Shown: positions 22,301-31,233 of the stretch, in pieces
Position numbering within the stretch: position 1 is the first letter of the stretch
Layout: every line of letters starts with the position of its first letter
Source of the DNA: Congeria kusceri
Lineage: Eukaryota > Mollusca > Bivalvia > Myida > Dreissenidae
Assembly (NCBI GenBank): GCA_027627225.1
Contig: CM051027.1
Location: forward strand, 91,553,151 to 91,617,150
Reading direction: 5' to 3'
DNA length: 64,000 nucleotides
Notes under the pieces: generated by a model
What the model saw: the letters and a program-made list of their open reading frames with translations, nothing else
What the model was told of the DNA's origin: nothing
The model's database searches: none
Made by a program: the position numbers and the translations under genes

Positions 22301-23989
22301 TCACAGACAGACACACATTTTCAGACAATTAAATGTAGAAGTACTAGAAGTGATGGACTTACCGTGCTTTTTCCTGTTAAATTGTGTGAGTCTCTAAATG
22401 TGAACTTTGTTATAGACACAGGAGCCTGTACAACAATTATATCAACTGGCGTTTACAATAAGATCCCAATAGAAAAACGACCGGAACTTATGAAAGTTGA
22501 TCCGTCAGTGCGTCTTGAAGTAGCGGACGATGGGATTTTAGTTTTAGATGGACAGTGTAAAATATCGTTTAAATCATGCGGACAGTGGTTTGAATATACT
22601 GTGTTTGTTGCACCAATTCGTGAAGATGGACTTATTGGTATGGATTTTCTATATGACTATGATTATCAATTAAGTGCTCAGAATGGATTACGTTCGAATG
22701 GGAAGAGGTGTAAAACATTTGTTGAGAAAATACCTCTGAGGGCAGTTAGGGTCACTACACGATCCAAGGTGAAAATTCCAGCCAAATCAGAGTGCATAAT
22801 ACCTGGACAGGCAATAAATCTTGGGTCAATTAATTCGCCTCTTGGGATTGTATGCCCTTCGTCAAATAAACAGCCTGCAAATGGGATATCATTAGGGCAC
22901 ACTTTAATCTCCCCAGGGACAGTTAAAAGCAATCAAATACCTGTTAGGCTGGTGAATACCTCTTCCAGGAATGTTACACTGTTTAAAGGTGCTACACTGG
23001 GATTTTTACAAGAAATTGACTCCCATGAATTATTGAAAGAAAATGTTGACTTAAACACGGAGAACTGTGCTAGCGAAAACTTAAGTGATGTTAAACCAGA
23101 TATGACATTATGGAGTGATGATTTAAAAGCCTTGTATGAAAGATCGTCGCAAAATTTGAATGAGTCACAAAAAGAACGTTTATCATGTCTTTTGGAAAAG
23201 TACAAGAAGACTTTCTCAAATTCGCCAACTGATTTAGGAAGAACATCACTAGTTAAACATTATATTGAGACACCATCAAATATAAGACCAATTAAAATAC
23301 CACCAAGACGAGTTCCTAGAACATTTATAGATCAGGAGAAGAAAATAATTCAGGAGCAATTAGATATGGGTATTATTGAGGAAAGCACCAGTCCATGGCC
23401 AGCACCATTGTGTTTCATTAGAAAGAAAGATGGAGGTGTTCGCGTAGTGTGTGACTATAGACGCCTGAATGAGGTAACGAAAAAGAATGCATACCCTCTT
23501 CCAAGGATAGACGAATGTTTAGAGAGTTTGGGTGGAAATAAGTGGTTTTCATCCATGGATTTGTTAAGTGGATTTTATCAAATCGAATTAAATGCTGCGG
23601 ATAGAGAGAAGACAGCATTCTGCACTTCCCATGGGGGATTGTATCAGTATGTTACCATGCCACAAGGTCTTCATGGATCGCCAGCAACTTTTCAAAGATG
23701 TATGGATTTAGTGTTTAAAGGTCTTCAGTGGAAAACACTAATAATATATTTAGATGATATCTGCTCCTATGCGAGAACTTTTGAAGAGGCAATTTTGAGA
23801 CTTGATGTCATTTTGGGAAGGTTAGAGAAGGCAAATATGAAGCTAAAACCCAGCAAGTGCCACCTTCTTCAAAAACAGATCGATATTCTTGGCCACACAA
23901 TTGACTGTGACGGAATACGCCCGAATGACGAAAAAGTGGCAGCTGTTCGCCAGTGGCCTCGACCTCGAAATTTAAGTGATTTGAGGTAA
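22253..23989 (+). CDS. pol: pol 5' part (protease and most of RT), unit 1
   Basis: Entered by a -1 shift from gag; the numbering here counts codons from 22295. An aspartic protease comes first (DTGA at about residue 41, GMDF near 115). Reverse transcriptase follows from about residue 330: the DYRRLN region, the first catalytic Asp in SSMDLLSGF, MPQGL, and YLDD at 485-488. The frame stops at TAA 23987-23989, inside the conserved segment just before the thumb/connection region. The same frame continues directly after this stop into RNase H. RT here would therefore be truncated unless the stop is read through. RT makes cDNA from the packaged RNA; protease matures Gag-Pol. Confidence 0.92.
   Translation, partial: PFGKLGQTKANGPALVSQTDTHFQTIKCRSTRSDGLTVLFPVKLCESLNVNFVIDTGACTTIISTGVYNKIPIEKRPELMKVDPSVRLEVADDGILVLDGQCKISFKSCGQWFEYTVFVAPIREDGLIGMDFLYDYDYQLSAQNGLRSNGKRCKTFVEKIPLRAVRVTTRSKVKIPAKSECIIPGQAINLGSINSPLGIVCPSSNKQPANGISLGHTLISPGTVKSNQIPVRLVNTSSRNVTLFKGATLGFLQEIDSHELLKENVDLNTENCASENLSDVKPDMTLWSDDLKALYERSSQNLNESQKERLSCLLEKYKKTFSNSPTDLGRTSLVKHYIETPSNIRPIKIPPRRVPRTFIDQEKKIIQEQLDMGIIEESTSPWPAPLCFIRKKDGGVRVVCDYRRLNEVTKKNAYPLPRIDECLESLGGNKWFSSMDLLSGFYQIELNAADREKTAFCTSHGGLYQYVTMPQGLHGSPATFQRCMDLVFKGLQWKTLIIYLDDICSYARTFEEAILRLDVILGRLEKANMKLKPSKCHLLQKQIDILGHTIDCDGIRPNDEKVAAVRQWPRPRNLSDLR
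23987..23989 (+). other. in-frame TAA splitting pol, unit 1
   Basis: An ochre codon interrupts an otherwise continuous pol frame in the RT C-terminal region. The same TAA is present at 31231-31233 and 38475-38477. The following base is T, and no known readthrough motif (CARYYA) follows. Confidence 0.9.
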
Positions 23990-26530
23990 TTTCTTGGTTT
24001 TTGTTCATATTATAGACGGTTCATAAAGGGATTTAGTCATCGCGCCGCACCACTTAATCGCTTAATGGAGGCCGGTCAAGCGTTTAATTGGGGTGATGAG
24101 CAAGAAAGTGCATTTGTGGACCTGAAAACTGTGTTGACGGGGAAAGAAGTCATGTCGTATCCACAGGATGACGGAATGTTTATTGTTGACACTGATGCTA
24201 GTAACTTCGCGATTGGTGGATGTTTAAGTCAGATGCAGTGGTGTGAAGTTACAAAGGAATATGTAGAAAAACCTATCATTTTTGCGAGCAAATCACTTGA
24301 TAAATGTCAGCGTCGTTACTGTGCGACAAGAAGGGAACTATTGGCAGTTGTTACATTCGTGACACAGTTCAGACATTATCTAATGGGTAAAGAGTTCGTA
24401 TTACGGACTGACTGTTCAAGTTTGAGATGGATTATGTCATTCCGATCACCAACAGATCAAATGGCAAGATGGTTGGAAGTATTATCGCAGTACGATTTTC
24501 GGATACAACATCGAAGTGGCCGAAAACACATTAATGTGGACAGCCTCAGTCGAATACCCAGTGAACCAGAATGTCAGTGTTATGAGGGACATCTAACACT
24601 AGAAGAGTTACCGTGTAAGGGGTGTGACACGTGCTTGAAAAAACATCAGCAGTGGTCGGATTTCTCTCAGTTTGACGACGCAGTTCCTTTATTTGCAAAA
24701 AGGAATGCTGAGACAGCACAAACCTCGGGGTCGTTGAAAGCAAGAGTTTCCAGAGTAAAACTTCATGAAAGTGGATTCTGGAGTTGGATTCTCTTGCTGC
24801 TACAGCTTCAGATGGTGAAGTTGTTGAACTGTGTAAGTTTCATGTATCGTGGATTACTCAGAATAAGGAAATACTGTCGCTACCGGATATCCCGACTGCG
24901 CTTCCGTGAAAATTCTGACAACCCAGATGCAGATCACAGTTCAAAGTTGGGTGACAGAAACAAGAAAATGCTGAAAATAGACGGAAACCCTACTTTAGGT
25001 CAAGTGGCATCTCCTGTAGGAAGTCTTGTGAAATTCAGCACAGTTAACTGTTCACCGGAGAGAATGGCCAGACTCCAACAGCAGGACCCAGATATTGGGG
25101 CTGTTGTGAGGTGGCTTAAATCTGACAGTGGAAGACCCCCAAGAGACACTGTTTCTGGCTATTCACCTAGTGTTCGAAATTTATGGCTAGATTGGGACTT
25201 ACAGATTTTGATTGACGGTGTTTTGTTCAAGAAATTCATTTTGAAAACGAATGAAGAATGTCCTTTATTGATAGTCCCAAGAGTAATGCAAAGAGAGATT
25301 TTAATATCAGCACATGACTCAAATACTGGTGCACATTTGGGCATTGATAAAACGTATTCGAAGATTAAACTTAAATTCTTTTGGTACAAAATGAAAGACA
25401 GCATAAAACACCACGTTAAGTCTTGTGAAAAATGTGCAAAGCGGAAACGGCCAGCAAAAACACCTAGAAGTCCACTGACAGAATACACTGTGGGATTCCC
25501 AATGGATAGACTTTCAACTGACATCATGGGTCCATTACCTGAAACTGAAAATGGGAATAGATATTGCCTTGTAGTGATTGACAATTTCACGAAATGGGTT
25601 GAAGTGTACCCAATGAAGGATCAATTGGCAAGTACAGTAGCAACGAAAATAGTGTATGAATTTCTGTCAAGATATGGAATGTGCTTAGACATTCATTCGG
25701 ATCAAGGCTCGAATTTCCAGTCAAATCTGTTTAAGGAAGTGTGTCGCTTATTGCAAATAAATCAAACACGAACCTCTGGTTATAGAGGCATGGCTAATGG
25801 TGCTCCAGAGCGGTTCAACCAGGTGCTCCAAAATATTATTACAACTTATGTGAATGATAATCAAATTAACTGGGATGACGATTTGAATCTTATTACGTCA
25901 GCATATCGTAGCTGTGTGCATGATGCGACTGGATTTACACCAAACATGCTAATGTTGGGTCGGGAAGTGACTATACCAGCTGAAATATCGTTGGGCTGCA
26001 TAGTGACAAGGAATACCCCAGACAGTTCAGTGGAATATTGTAATAAACTTCAGGAGAAACTATCTTATGTGTATCAAATTGCCAGAGAGACACTCAAGAA
26101 AAATGCAGTTCGCCAGAAGAAGGATTATGATTCACGAATCAGTAAACATAATTACAAAGTTGGGGACTTAGTGTTGTGCATTAATACTGGAAAATGTAAA
26201 GGACTATCAAAGAAAATTACACCAAATATATGGGAAGGACCTTATCAAATTCAAAGAAAAATCAGTGACCTTTTGTTCACATTGAAACAAGGTAGGAGAT
26301 CACAGGTTAAAGTTGTACATCATGACAGATTGAAGCCATACACAGGCAACAGATTCCCTGACTGGTGCATTCGAGGTCAAGATGTTAACCTGCTGCCGAC
26401 ACCAGAGAACAAAGGAAATAACAACGCTAAGCAGGTATCATCCCAGACAGCTAACAAGGTCAAGAAAGATGTCGTTAAGCCCCGCAGAAGTCTTCGACAA
26501 AGAAAGCCAATTCACCGTTACCAAAGCTAG
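23990..26530 (+). CDS. pol: pol 3' part (RT tail, RNase H, integrase), unit 1
   Basis: In the same frame as the preceding part; the first ATG is at 24065 (residue numbers from there). RNase H has VDTDAS at 41-46, then ELLAV and a DSLSR tail. A Cys-rich linker follows, then a hydrophobic/basic stretch near 240-280 that looks unlike its surroundings. Integrase has H-X6-H and CX2C near 417-456, catalytic Asp near 484 (STDIMG), Asp near 545 (SDQGSNF) and Glu near 580 (APERFN), and a GPY motif near 723. It ends in a basic tail. Integrase inserts the cDNA; RNase H removes the RNA template. No in-frame start is evident other than internal Met codons, so expression depends on how the upstream TAA is handled. 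Confidence 0.92.
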   Translation, partial: FLGFCSYYRRFIKGFSHRAAPLNRLMEAGQAFNWGDEQESAFVDLKTVLTGKEVMSYPQDDGMFIVDTDASNFAIGGCLSQMQWCEVTKEYVEKPIIFASKSLDKCQRRYCATRRELLAVVTFVTQFRHYLMGKEFVLRTDCSSLRWIMSFRSPTDQMARWLEVLSQYDFRIQHRSGRKHINVDSLSRIPSEPECQCYEGHLTLEELPCKGCDTCLKKHQQWSDFSQFDDAVPLFAKRNAETAQTSGSLKARVSRVKLHESGFWSWILLLLQLQMVKLLNCVSFMYRGLLRIRKYCRYRISRLRFRENSDNPDADHSSKLGDRNKKMLKIDGNPTLGQVASPVGSLVKFSTVNCSPERMARLQQQDPDIGAVVRWLKSDSGRPPRDTVSGYSPSVRNLWLDWDLQILIDGVLFKKFILKTNEECPLLIVPRVMQREILISAHDSNTGAHLGIDKTYSKIKLKFFWYKMKDSIKHHVKSCEKCAKRKRPAKTPRSPLTEYTVGFPMDRLSTDIMGPLPETENGNRYCLVVIDNFTKWVEVYPMKDQLASTVATKIVYEFLSRYGMCLDIHSDQGSNFQSNLFKEVCRLLQINQTRTSGYRGMANGAPERFNQVLQNIITTYVNDNQINWDDDLNLITSAYRSCVHDATGFTPNMLMLGREVTIPAEISLGCIVTRNTPDSSVEYCNKLQEKLSYVYQIARETLKKNAVRQKKDYDSRISKHNYKVGDLVLCINTGKCKGLSKKITPNIWEGPYQIQRKISDLLFTLKQGRRSQVKVVHHDRLKPYTGNRFPDWCIRGQDVNLLPTPENKGNNNAKQVSSQTANKVKKDVVKPRRSLRQRKPIHRYQS

Positions 26531-27689
26531 TGCTGGACAACAGCCTGATTTAATGGCCATTAAGCTGATAAGGTGGACAATTAATGGTTAGATGTTTACA
26601 TTTCCCTGCAGTTCAACTTTGAATTTGCAGATCAGAACTGAAATCTGTCAGCGCATTTCATCTCATTGAGCAGGAATCTGGATAATTCTACGTGTGTGTC
26701 TCCACTGTCAAAATTGGAATATATAGTGTGTGTTTTCCTCATGTGTTTAGTGATTTAATTCCAAACCGATGACTTCTGGAATATATTTTGTGTTAATTTG
26801 GTTTAATAAGTGTTTCCAGAGTGTTTGAAGAATTCCATGGATTTAACACAGTGCACACATGGAATTAATTCTTTTTCAGAATCAAACAATTGCGCCATAT
26901 TCTTATAGCATTGTTTATAATATAAAAATATGTTCATTTAATAGTAAGGCGCACAGGACAATTTAGCAGGACGACTGCTACTACAAGTTTCATAAACATT
27001 TTAAATTTGAAGTGCCTATTTTACAGATTCATATTAAAATGTTAATTTAAAGTAATGATTAAAAGGCACTTAATGCGGATGCATATCAGGACGTTTGTGT
27101 GATAGTGATATGTGTGATTGTGTGAATTCGTGTAATGGAGTATTAAGACTTTCTGTTCTAGTAATAAGTTGGACGATGAAAGAAGAGTTTGTGGATTTGC
27201 TTATTAAACAGTGGTTTACTATGCATAGGACTACACATGTTTATTCATGTTTTCATATACCAAACTCTTACAATGTTTTAAGTATAATGCATGAAATTGG
27301 AGAATAAGTTTTCAAAGGATTTTCTTCTTTGAATGTGTTTCCGGATAATTAAAGAGGGTACTGCTAATGCTTCATTATTTTGATGCACAAGTCTTTTGTA
27401 TTTTGTATTGAGAAGTGAATTTGCAGTACAAGTAATTTTAAAGGGATGTTTCTTGTAATGTTATGTAGTCATTTACTAGTAATATTCCTTGCTGTGGAGA
27501 AGGTTTCTAATCTTAGGATTAATAATACATAGTATATTTGTAACTGTAGATTTTTGTAGTTTTATTATATTGATATCAAGTGTTTGAGTATACACAACTT
27601 ACATGTAGTGAGTGTGAGACTGGTTCTTTAGTCATTTTTACAACTATCTGGCTTAATTGGGGACAATTAAGAAGCTAAGGGGAGGGGAG
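26531..27689 (+). other. 3' non-coding region and polypurine tract, unit 1
   Basis: About 1.15 kb between the integrase stop and LTR 2 without an env-like frame; the longest frame, 70 codons at 27095, has no signal or membrane pattern. It ends in the polypurine tract AAGGGGAGGGGAG (27677-27689), which abuts LTR 2 directly and would prime plus-strand cDNA. Confidence 0.8.
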
Positions 27690-28283
27690 TGTTGTATTTT
27701 TAAGTACTAGAAATAAATTAAGACTGCTTTCTTTGATGCCATCTTGGTATGGTGGAAATCAGTTATCTGAACAGGGTATGTTGTCATCGTTTACCATCAT
27801 AAATTAGCAAAGACTGGTCTGTTCTGTTGCTCGGCAGAGTCTGTTTGGGTGAACTTTCAACAGTTGCCTTCATAAATATTAATTAATGAAGGTAACTTCA
27901 TGTTATGCTGTTTTGTCTTTTAACAGTTATTATAATAAACAATGATTGTAGTGACAAGACTGTGTTCTGGAAATATAAATCGCTTAACAGTTATCCTAAT
28001 AAATATTGGGGGCCTATCATTGTCAATCCACACCTTGGTAATACCCAAATATGGGAGAGTAAGCAGATTCGTATAAAAGCCAGGAACACGCAGAATCTAG
28101 GGAGAGTTGGGAGTTGAGCTTGGACATGTAATGATGTGAGGAGTTTGAGTGAGAGTTATTCATGAACTAGATTGGTGTATATATTTATTATCGTAGAGTG
28201 TAAATAAAATGTAGAGTGTATATTCTGTTGTGTGACGTTTGAAGATATGAACTACTCGCCCTCCCATTCTAATTTTTGTAACA
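27690..28283 (+). repeat. LTR 2 (594 bp, shared by units 1 and 2)
   Basis: It serves as 3' LTR of unit 1 and 5' LTR of unit 2. It is preceded by the polypurine tract and followed by C and the unit 2 primer site (28285-28300), with no target duplication at either edge. It appears identical to LTRs 3 and 4. Confidence 0.95.
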
Positions 28284-28324
28284 CTGGTGGCAGCGTCGGG
28301 ATAAGGACTTTAACACGCTTTTGA

Positions 28325-29512
28325 GAAAAGTGGATATTTTATTCATCACTGTGTCGGGATCAGGACTTTAACACGTCGGATATTTGCAATTATATTCTGA
28401 ACAAAGCCATTGGACCAAAACGCCAAAATGAGAAGGACTCTTGTAATGGCGAAGAAAGTGTTGATGATGAAATATTACATTTGCGAGAAAAGTTACATTT
28501 AGCAGAGACAGAAAATGCACAATTAGAAAGAAGATTAAGGACTGGTGAAGAAGCAGCCGTGCACCAACGAGATGAACTTGTGAGACAATATCAACAACGT
28601 ATAAATGACCTTAATACAGATAAAGAGAAACAAATCAATGACCTTCAGCAAGAAAATAGTTTGTTGCGTGAACAGTCTCAAAATGGTAGTCAGAGGCGCG
28701 CAAGCAGTGGGGCAGAACGACGTAATTATGAGGTTCCTATGCCCAGGCAACTATTGTTTGACGGGAAGTCTTCTTGGGAGAGCTTCATACATCCGTTCTC
28801 TGAGATGGTCAACGCGTGCAATTGGGACGAACAAGAACGACTGTTTCGTCTCAAAAACAGTTTGAGAGGAGAAGCAGCAGAATATACTTTTCGGCAGCTT
28901 GCAACAGACACGCTGAACAATTATGACATCCTGAAATCAGCCTTGGAGTTGCGGTTTAAGGAGAAACGTTCCGTCTCATCATACCTTGCTGAACTTGAAA
29001 CAAGGAGTTTCAACAAGGAAAAAGAGAAATTAGCAGAATATGTTGCGGATATCAAACGGCTTGTGTTGAAGGGTTTTCCGACCGCTGATTACGAAACACG
29101 GGAAACTATAAACATGCGCCACTTCCTGAAAGGCCTGTTAGATACACAAGCAGCAGTATTCATAGGAATGAAGGAACCAAAAACAATAGATCAAGCTCGT
29201 GATCTATTGGAAACGTACCAGAGCCTACGGGAAGAGGTCAAAGGGGCGCGTGTCAGAACTGTCGAGTCGAAACCACAACAACATGATTATGTAACAGAAG
29301 CAAGACTCCAAGATTTTGGTCGGGATTTGAAAACAAATATTGGAAAGAATATCGATAATTTAGCAGACAAGCTAAATAGTAAGAATGGTGGTCAAAGGCA
29401 GCGTTTCACAACACGTGACAGGAAAGACATTGAATGTTTCAGATGTCATCGCCGTGGACACTTCGCATCTGAATGTGCTACAGATGTCGAAAATAACCGT
29501 TGGGAAAACTAG
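28325..29512 (+). CDS. gag: gag, unit 2
   Basis: Same organisation as in unit 1, again without an in-frame AUG before the body. Two private changes are visible: Asn for Lys at 29350 and Trp for Ser at 29502. The latter lies only one base before the candidate slippery GGAAAAC, making GGGAAAAC. The zinc knuckle is intact. The TAG is at 29510-29512. Confidence 0.88.
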   Translation, partial: EKWIFYSSLCRDQDFNTSDICNYILNKAIGPKRQNEKDSCNGEESVDDEILHLREKLHLAETENAQLERRLRTGEEAAVHQRDELVRQYQQRINDLNTDKEKQINDLQQENSLLREQSQNGSQRRASSGAERRNYEVPMPRQLLFDGKSSWESFIHPFSEMVNACNWDEQERLFRLKNSLRGEAAEYTFRQLATDTLNNYDILKSALELRFKEKRSVSSYLAELETRSFNKEKEKLAEYVADIKRLVLKGFPTADYETRETINMRHFLKGLLDTQAAVFIGMKEPKTIDQARDLLETYQSLREEVKGARVRTVESKPQQHDYVTEARLQDFGRDLKTNIGKNIDNLADKLNSKNGGQRQRFTTRDRKDIECFRCHRRGHFASECATDVENNRWEN

Positions 29513-31233
29513 GGCAGACCAAGGCTAACGGCCCAGCGTTGGTCTCACAGACAGACACACATTTTCAGACAATTAAATGTAGAAGTACTAGAAGTGATGG
29601 ACTTACCGTGCTTTTTCCTGTTAAATTGTGTGAGTCTCTAAATGTGAACTTTGTTATAGACACAGGAGCCTGTACAACAATTATATCAACTGGCGTTTAC
29701 AATAAGATCCCAATAGAAAAACGACCGGAACTTATGAAAGTTGATCCGTCAGTGCGTCTTGAAGTAGCGGACGATGGGATTTTAGTTTTAGATGGACAGT
29801 GTAAAATATCGTTTAAATCATGCGGACAGTGGTTTGAATATACTGTGTTTGTTGCACCAATTCGTGAAGATGGACTTATTGGTATGGATTTTCTATATGA
29901 CTATGATTATCAATTAAGTGCTCAGAATGGATTACGTTCGAATGGGAAGAGGTGTAAAACATTTGTTGAGAAAATACCTCTGAGGGCAGTTAGGGTCACT
30001 ACACGATCCAAGGTGAAAATTCCAGCCAAATCAGAGTGCATAATACCTGGACAGGCAATAAATCTTGGGTCAATTAATTCGCCTCTTGGGATTGTATGCC
30101 CTTCGTCAAATAAACAGCCTGCAAATGGGATATCATTAGGGCACACTTTAATCTCCCCAGGGACAGTTAAAAGCAATCAAATACCTGTTAGGCTGGTGAA
30201 TACCTCTTCCAGGAATGTTACACTGTTTAAAGGTGCTACACTGGGATTTTTACAAGAAATTGACTCCCATGAATTATTGAAAGAAAATGTTGACTTAAAC
30301 ACGGAGAACTGTGCTAGCGAAAACTTAAGTGATGTTAAACCAGATATGACATTATGGAGTGATGATTTAAAAGCCTTGTATGAAAGATCGTCGCAAAATT
30401 TGAATGAGTCACAAAAAGAACGTTTATCATGTCTTTTGGAAAAGTACAAGAAGACTTTCTCAAATTCGCCAACTGATTTAGGAAGAACATCACTAGTTAA
30501 ACATTATATTGAGACACCATCAAATATAAGACCAATTAAAATACCACCAAGACGAGTTCCTAGAACATTTATAGATCAGGAGAAGAAAATAATTCAGGAG
30601 CAATTAGATATGGGTATTATTGAGGAAAGCACCAGTCCATGGCCAGCACCATTGTGTTTCATTAGAAAGAAAGATGGAGGTGTTCGCGTAGTGTGTGACT
30701 ATAGACGCCTGAATGAGGTAACGAAAAAGAATGCATACCCTCTTCCAAGGATAGACGAATGTTTAGAGAGTTTGGGTGGAAATAAGTGGTTTTCATCCAT
30801 GGATTTGTTAAGTGGATTTTATCAAATCGAATTAAATGCTGCGGATAGAGAGAAGACAGCATTCTGCACTTCCCATGGGGGATTGTATCAGTATGTTACC
30901 ATGCCACAAGGTCTTCATGGATCGCCAGCAACTTTTCAAAGATGTATGGATTTAGTGTTTAAAGGTCTTCAGTGGAAAACACTAATAATATATTTAGATG
31001 ATATCTGCTCCTATGCGAGAACTTTTGAAGAGGCAATTTTGAGACTTGATGTCATTTTGGGAAGGTTAGAGAAGGCAAATATGAAGCTAAAACCCAGCAA
31101 GTGCCACCTTCTTCAAAAACAGATCGATATTCTTGGCCACACAATTGACTGTGACGGAATACGCCCGAATGACGAAAAAGTGGCAGCTGTTCGCCAGTGG
31201 CCTCGACCTCGAAATTTAAGTGATTTGAGGTAA
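29497..31233 (+). CDS. pol: pol 5' part (protease and most of RT), unit 2
   Basis: Entered by the -1 shift; hairpin at 29517-29544. DTG protease and YLDD RT motifs are present and unchanged. It ends at the shared in-frame TAA (31231-31233). Confidence 0.92.
   Translation, partial: PLGKLGQTKANGPALVSQTDTHFQTIKCRSTRSDGLTVLFPVKLCESLNVNFVIDTGACTTIISTGVYNKIPIEKRPELMKVDPSVRLEVADDGILVLDGQCKISFKSCGQWFEYTVFVAPIREDGLIGMDFLYDYDYQLSAQNGLRSNGKRCKTFVEKIPLRAVRVTTRSKVKIPAKSECIIPGQAINLGSINSPLGIVCPSSNKQPANGISLGHTLISPGTVKSNQIPVRLVNTSSRNVTLFKGATLGFLQEIDSHELLKENVDLNTENCASENLSDVKPDMTLWSDDLKALYERSSQNLNESQKERLSCLLEKYKKTFSNSPTDLGRTSLVKHYIETPSNIRPIKIPPRRVPRTFIDQEKKIIQEQLDMGIIEESTSPWPAPLCFIRKKDGGVRVVCDYRRLNEVTKKNAYPLPRIDECLESLGGNKWFSSMDLLSGFYQIELNAADREKTAFCTSHGGLYQYVTMPQGLHGSPATFQRCMDLVFKGLQWKTLIIYLDDICSYARTFEEAILRLDVILGRLEKANMKLKPSKCHLLQKQIDILGHTIDCDGIRPNDEKVAAVRQWPRPRNLSDLR

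Noticed and set aside
25159..25590. 143-codon antisense frame inside integrase, repeated in each unit
   Set aside because: A shadow of the conserved integrase coding strand; nothing supports antisense translation.
26531..27689. An env-like gene downstream of integrase
   Set aside because: The longest frame is about 70 codons, with no signal peptide, membrane segment or Cys pattern.
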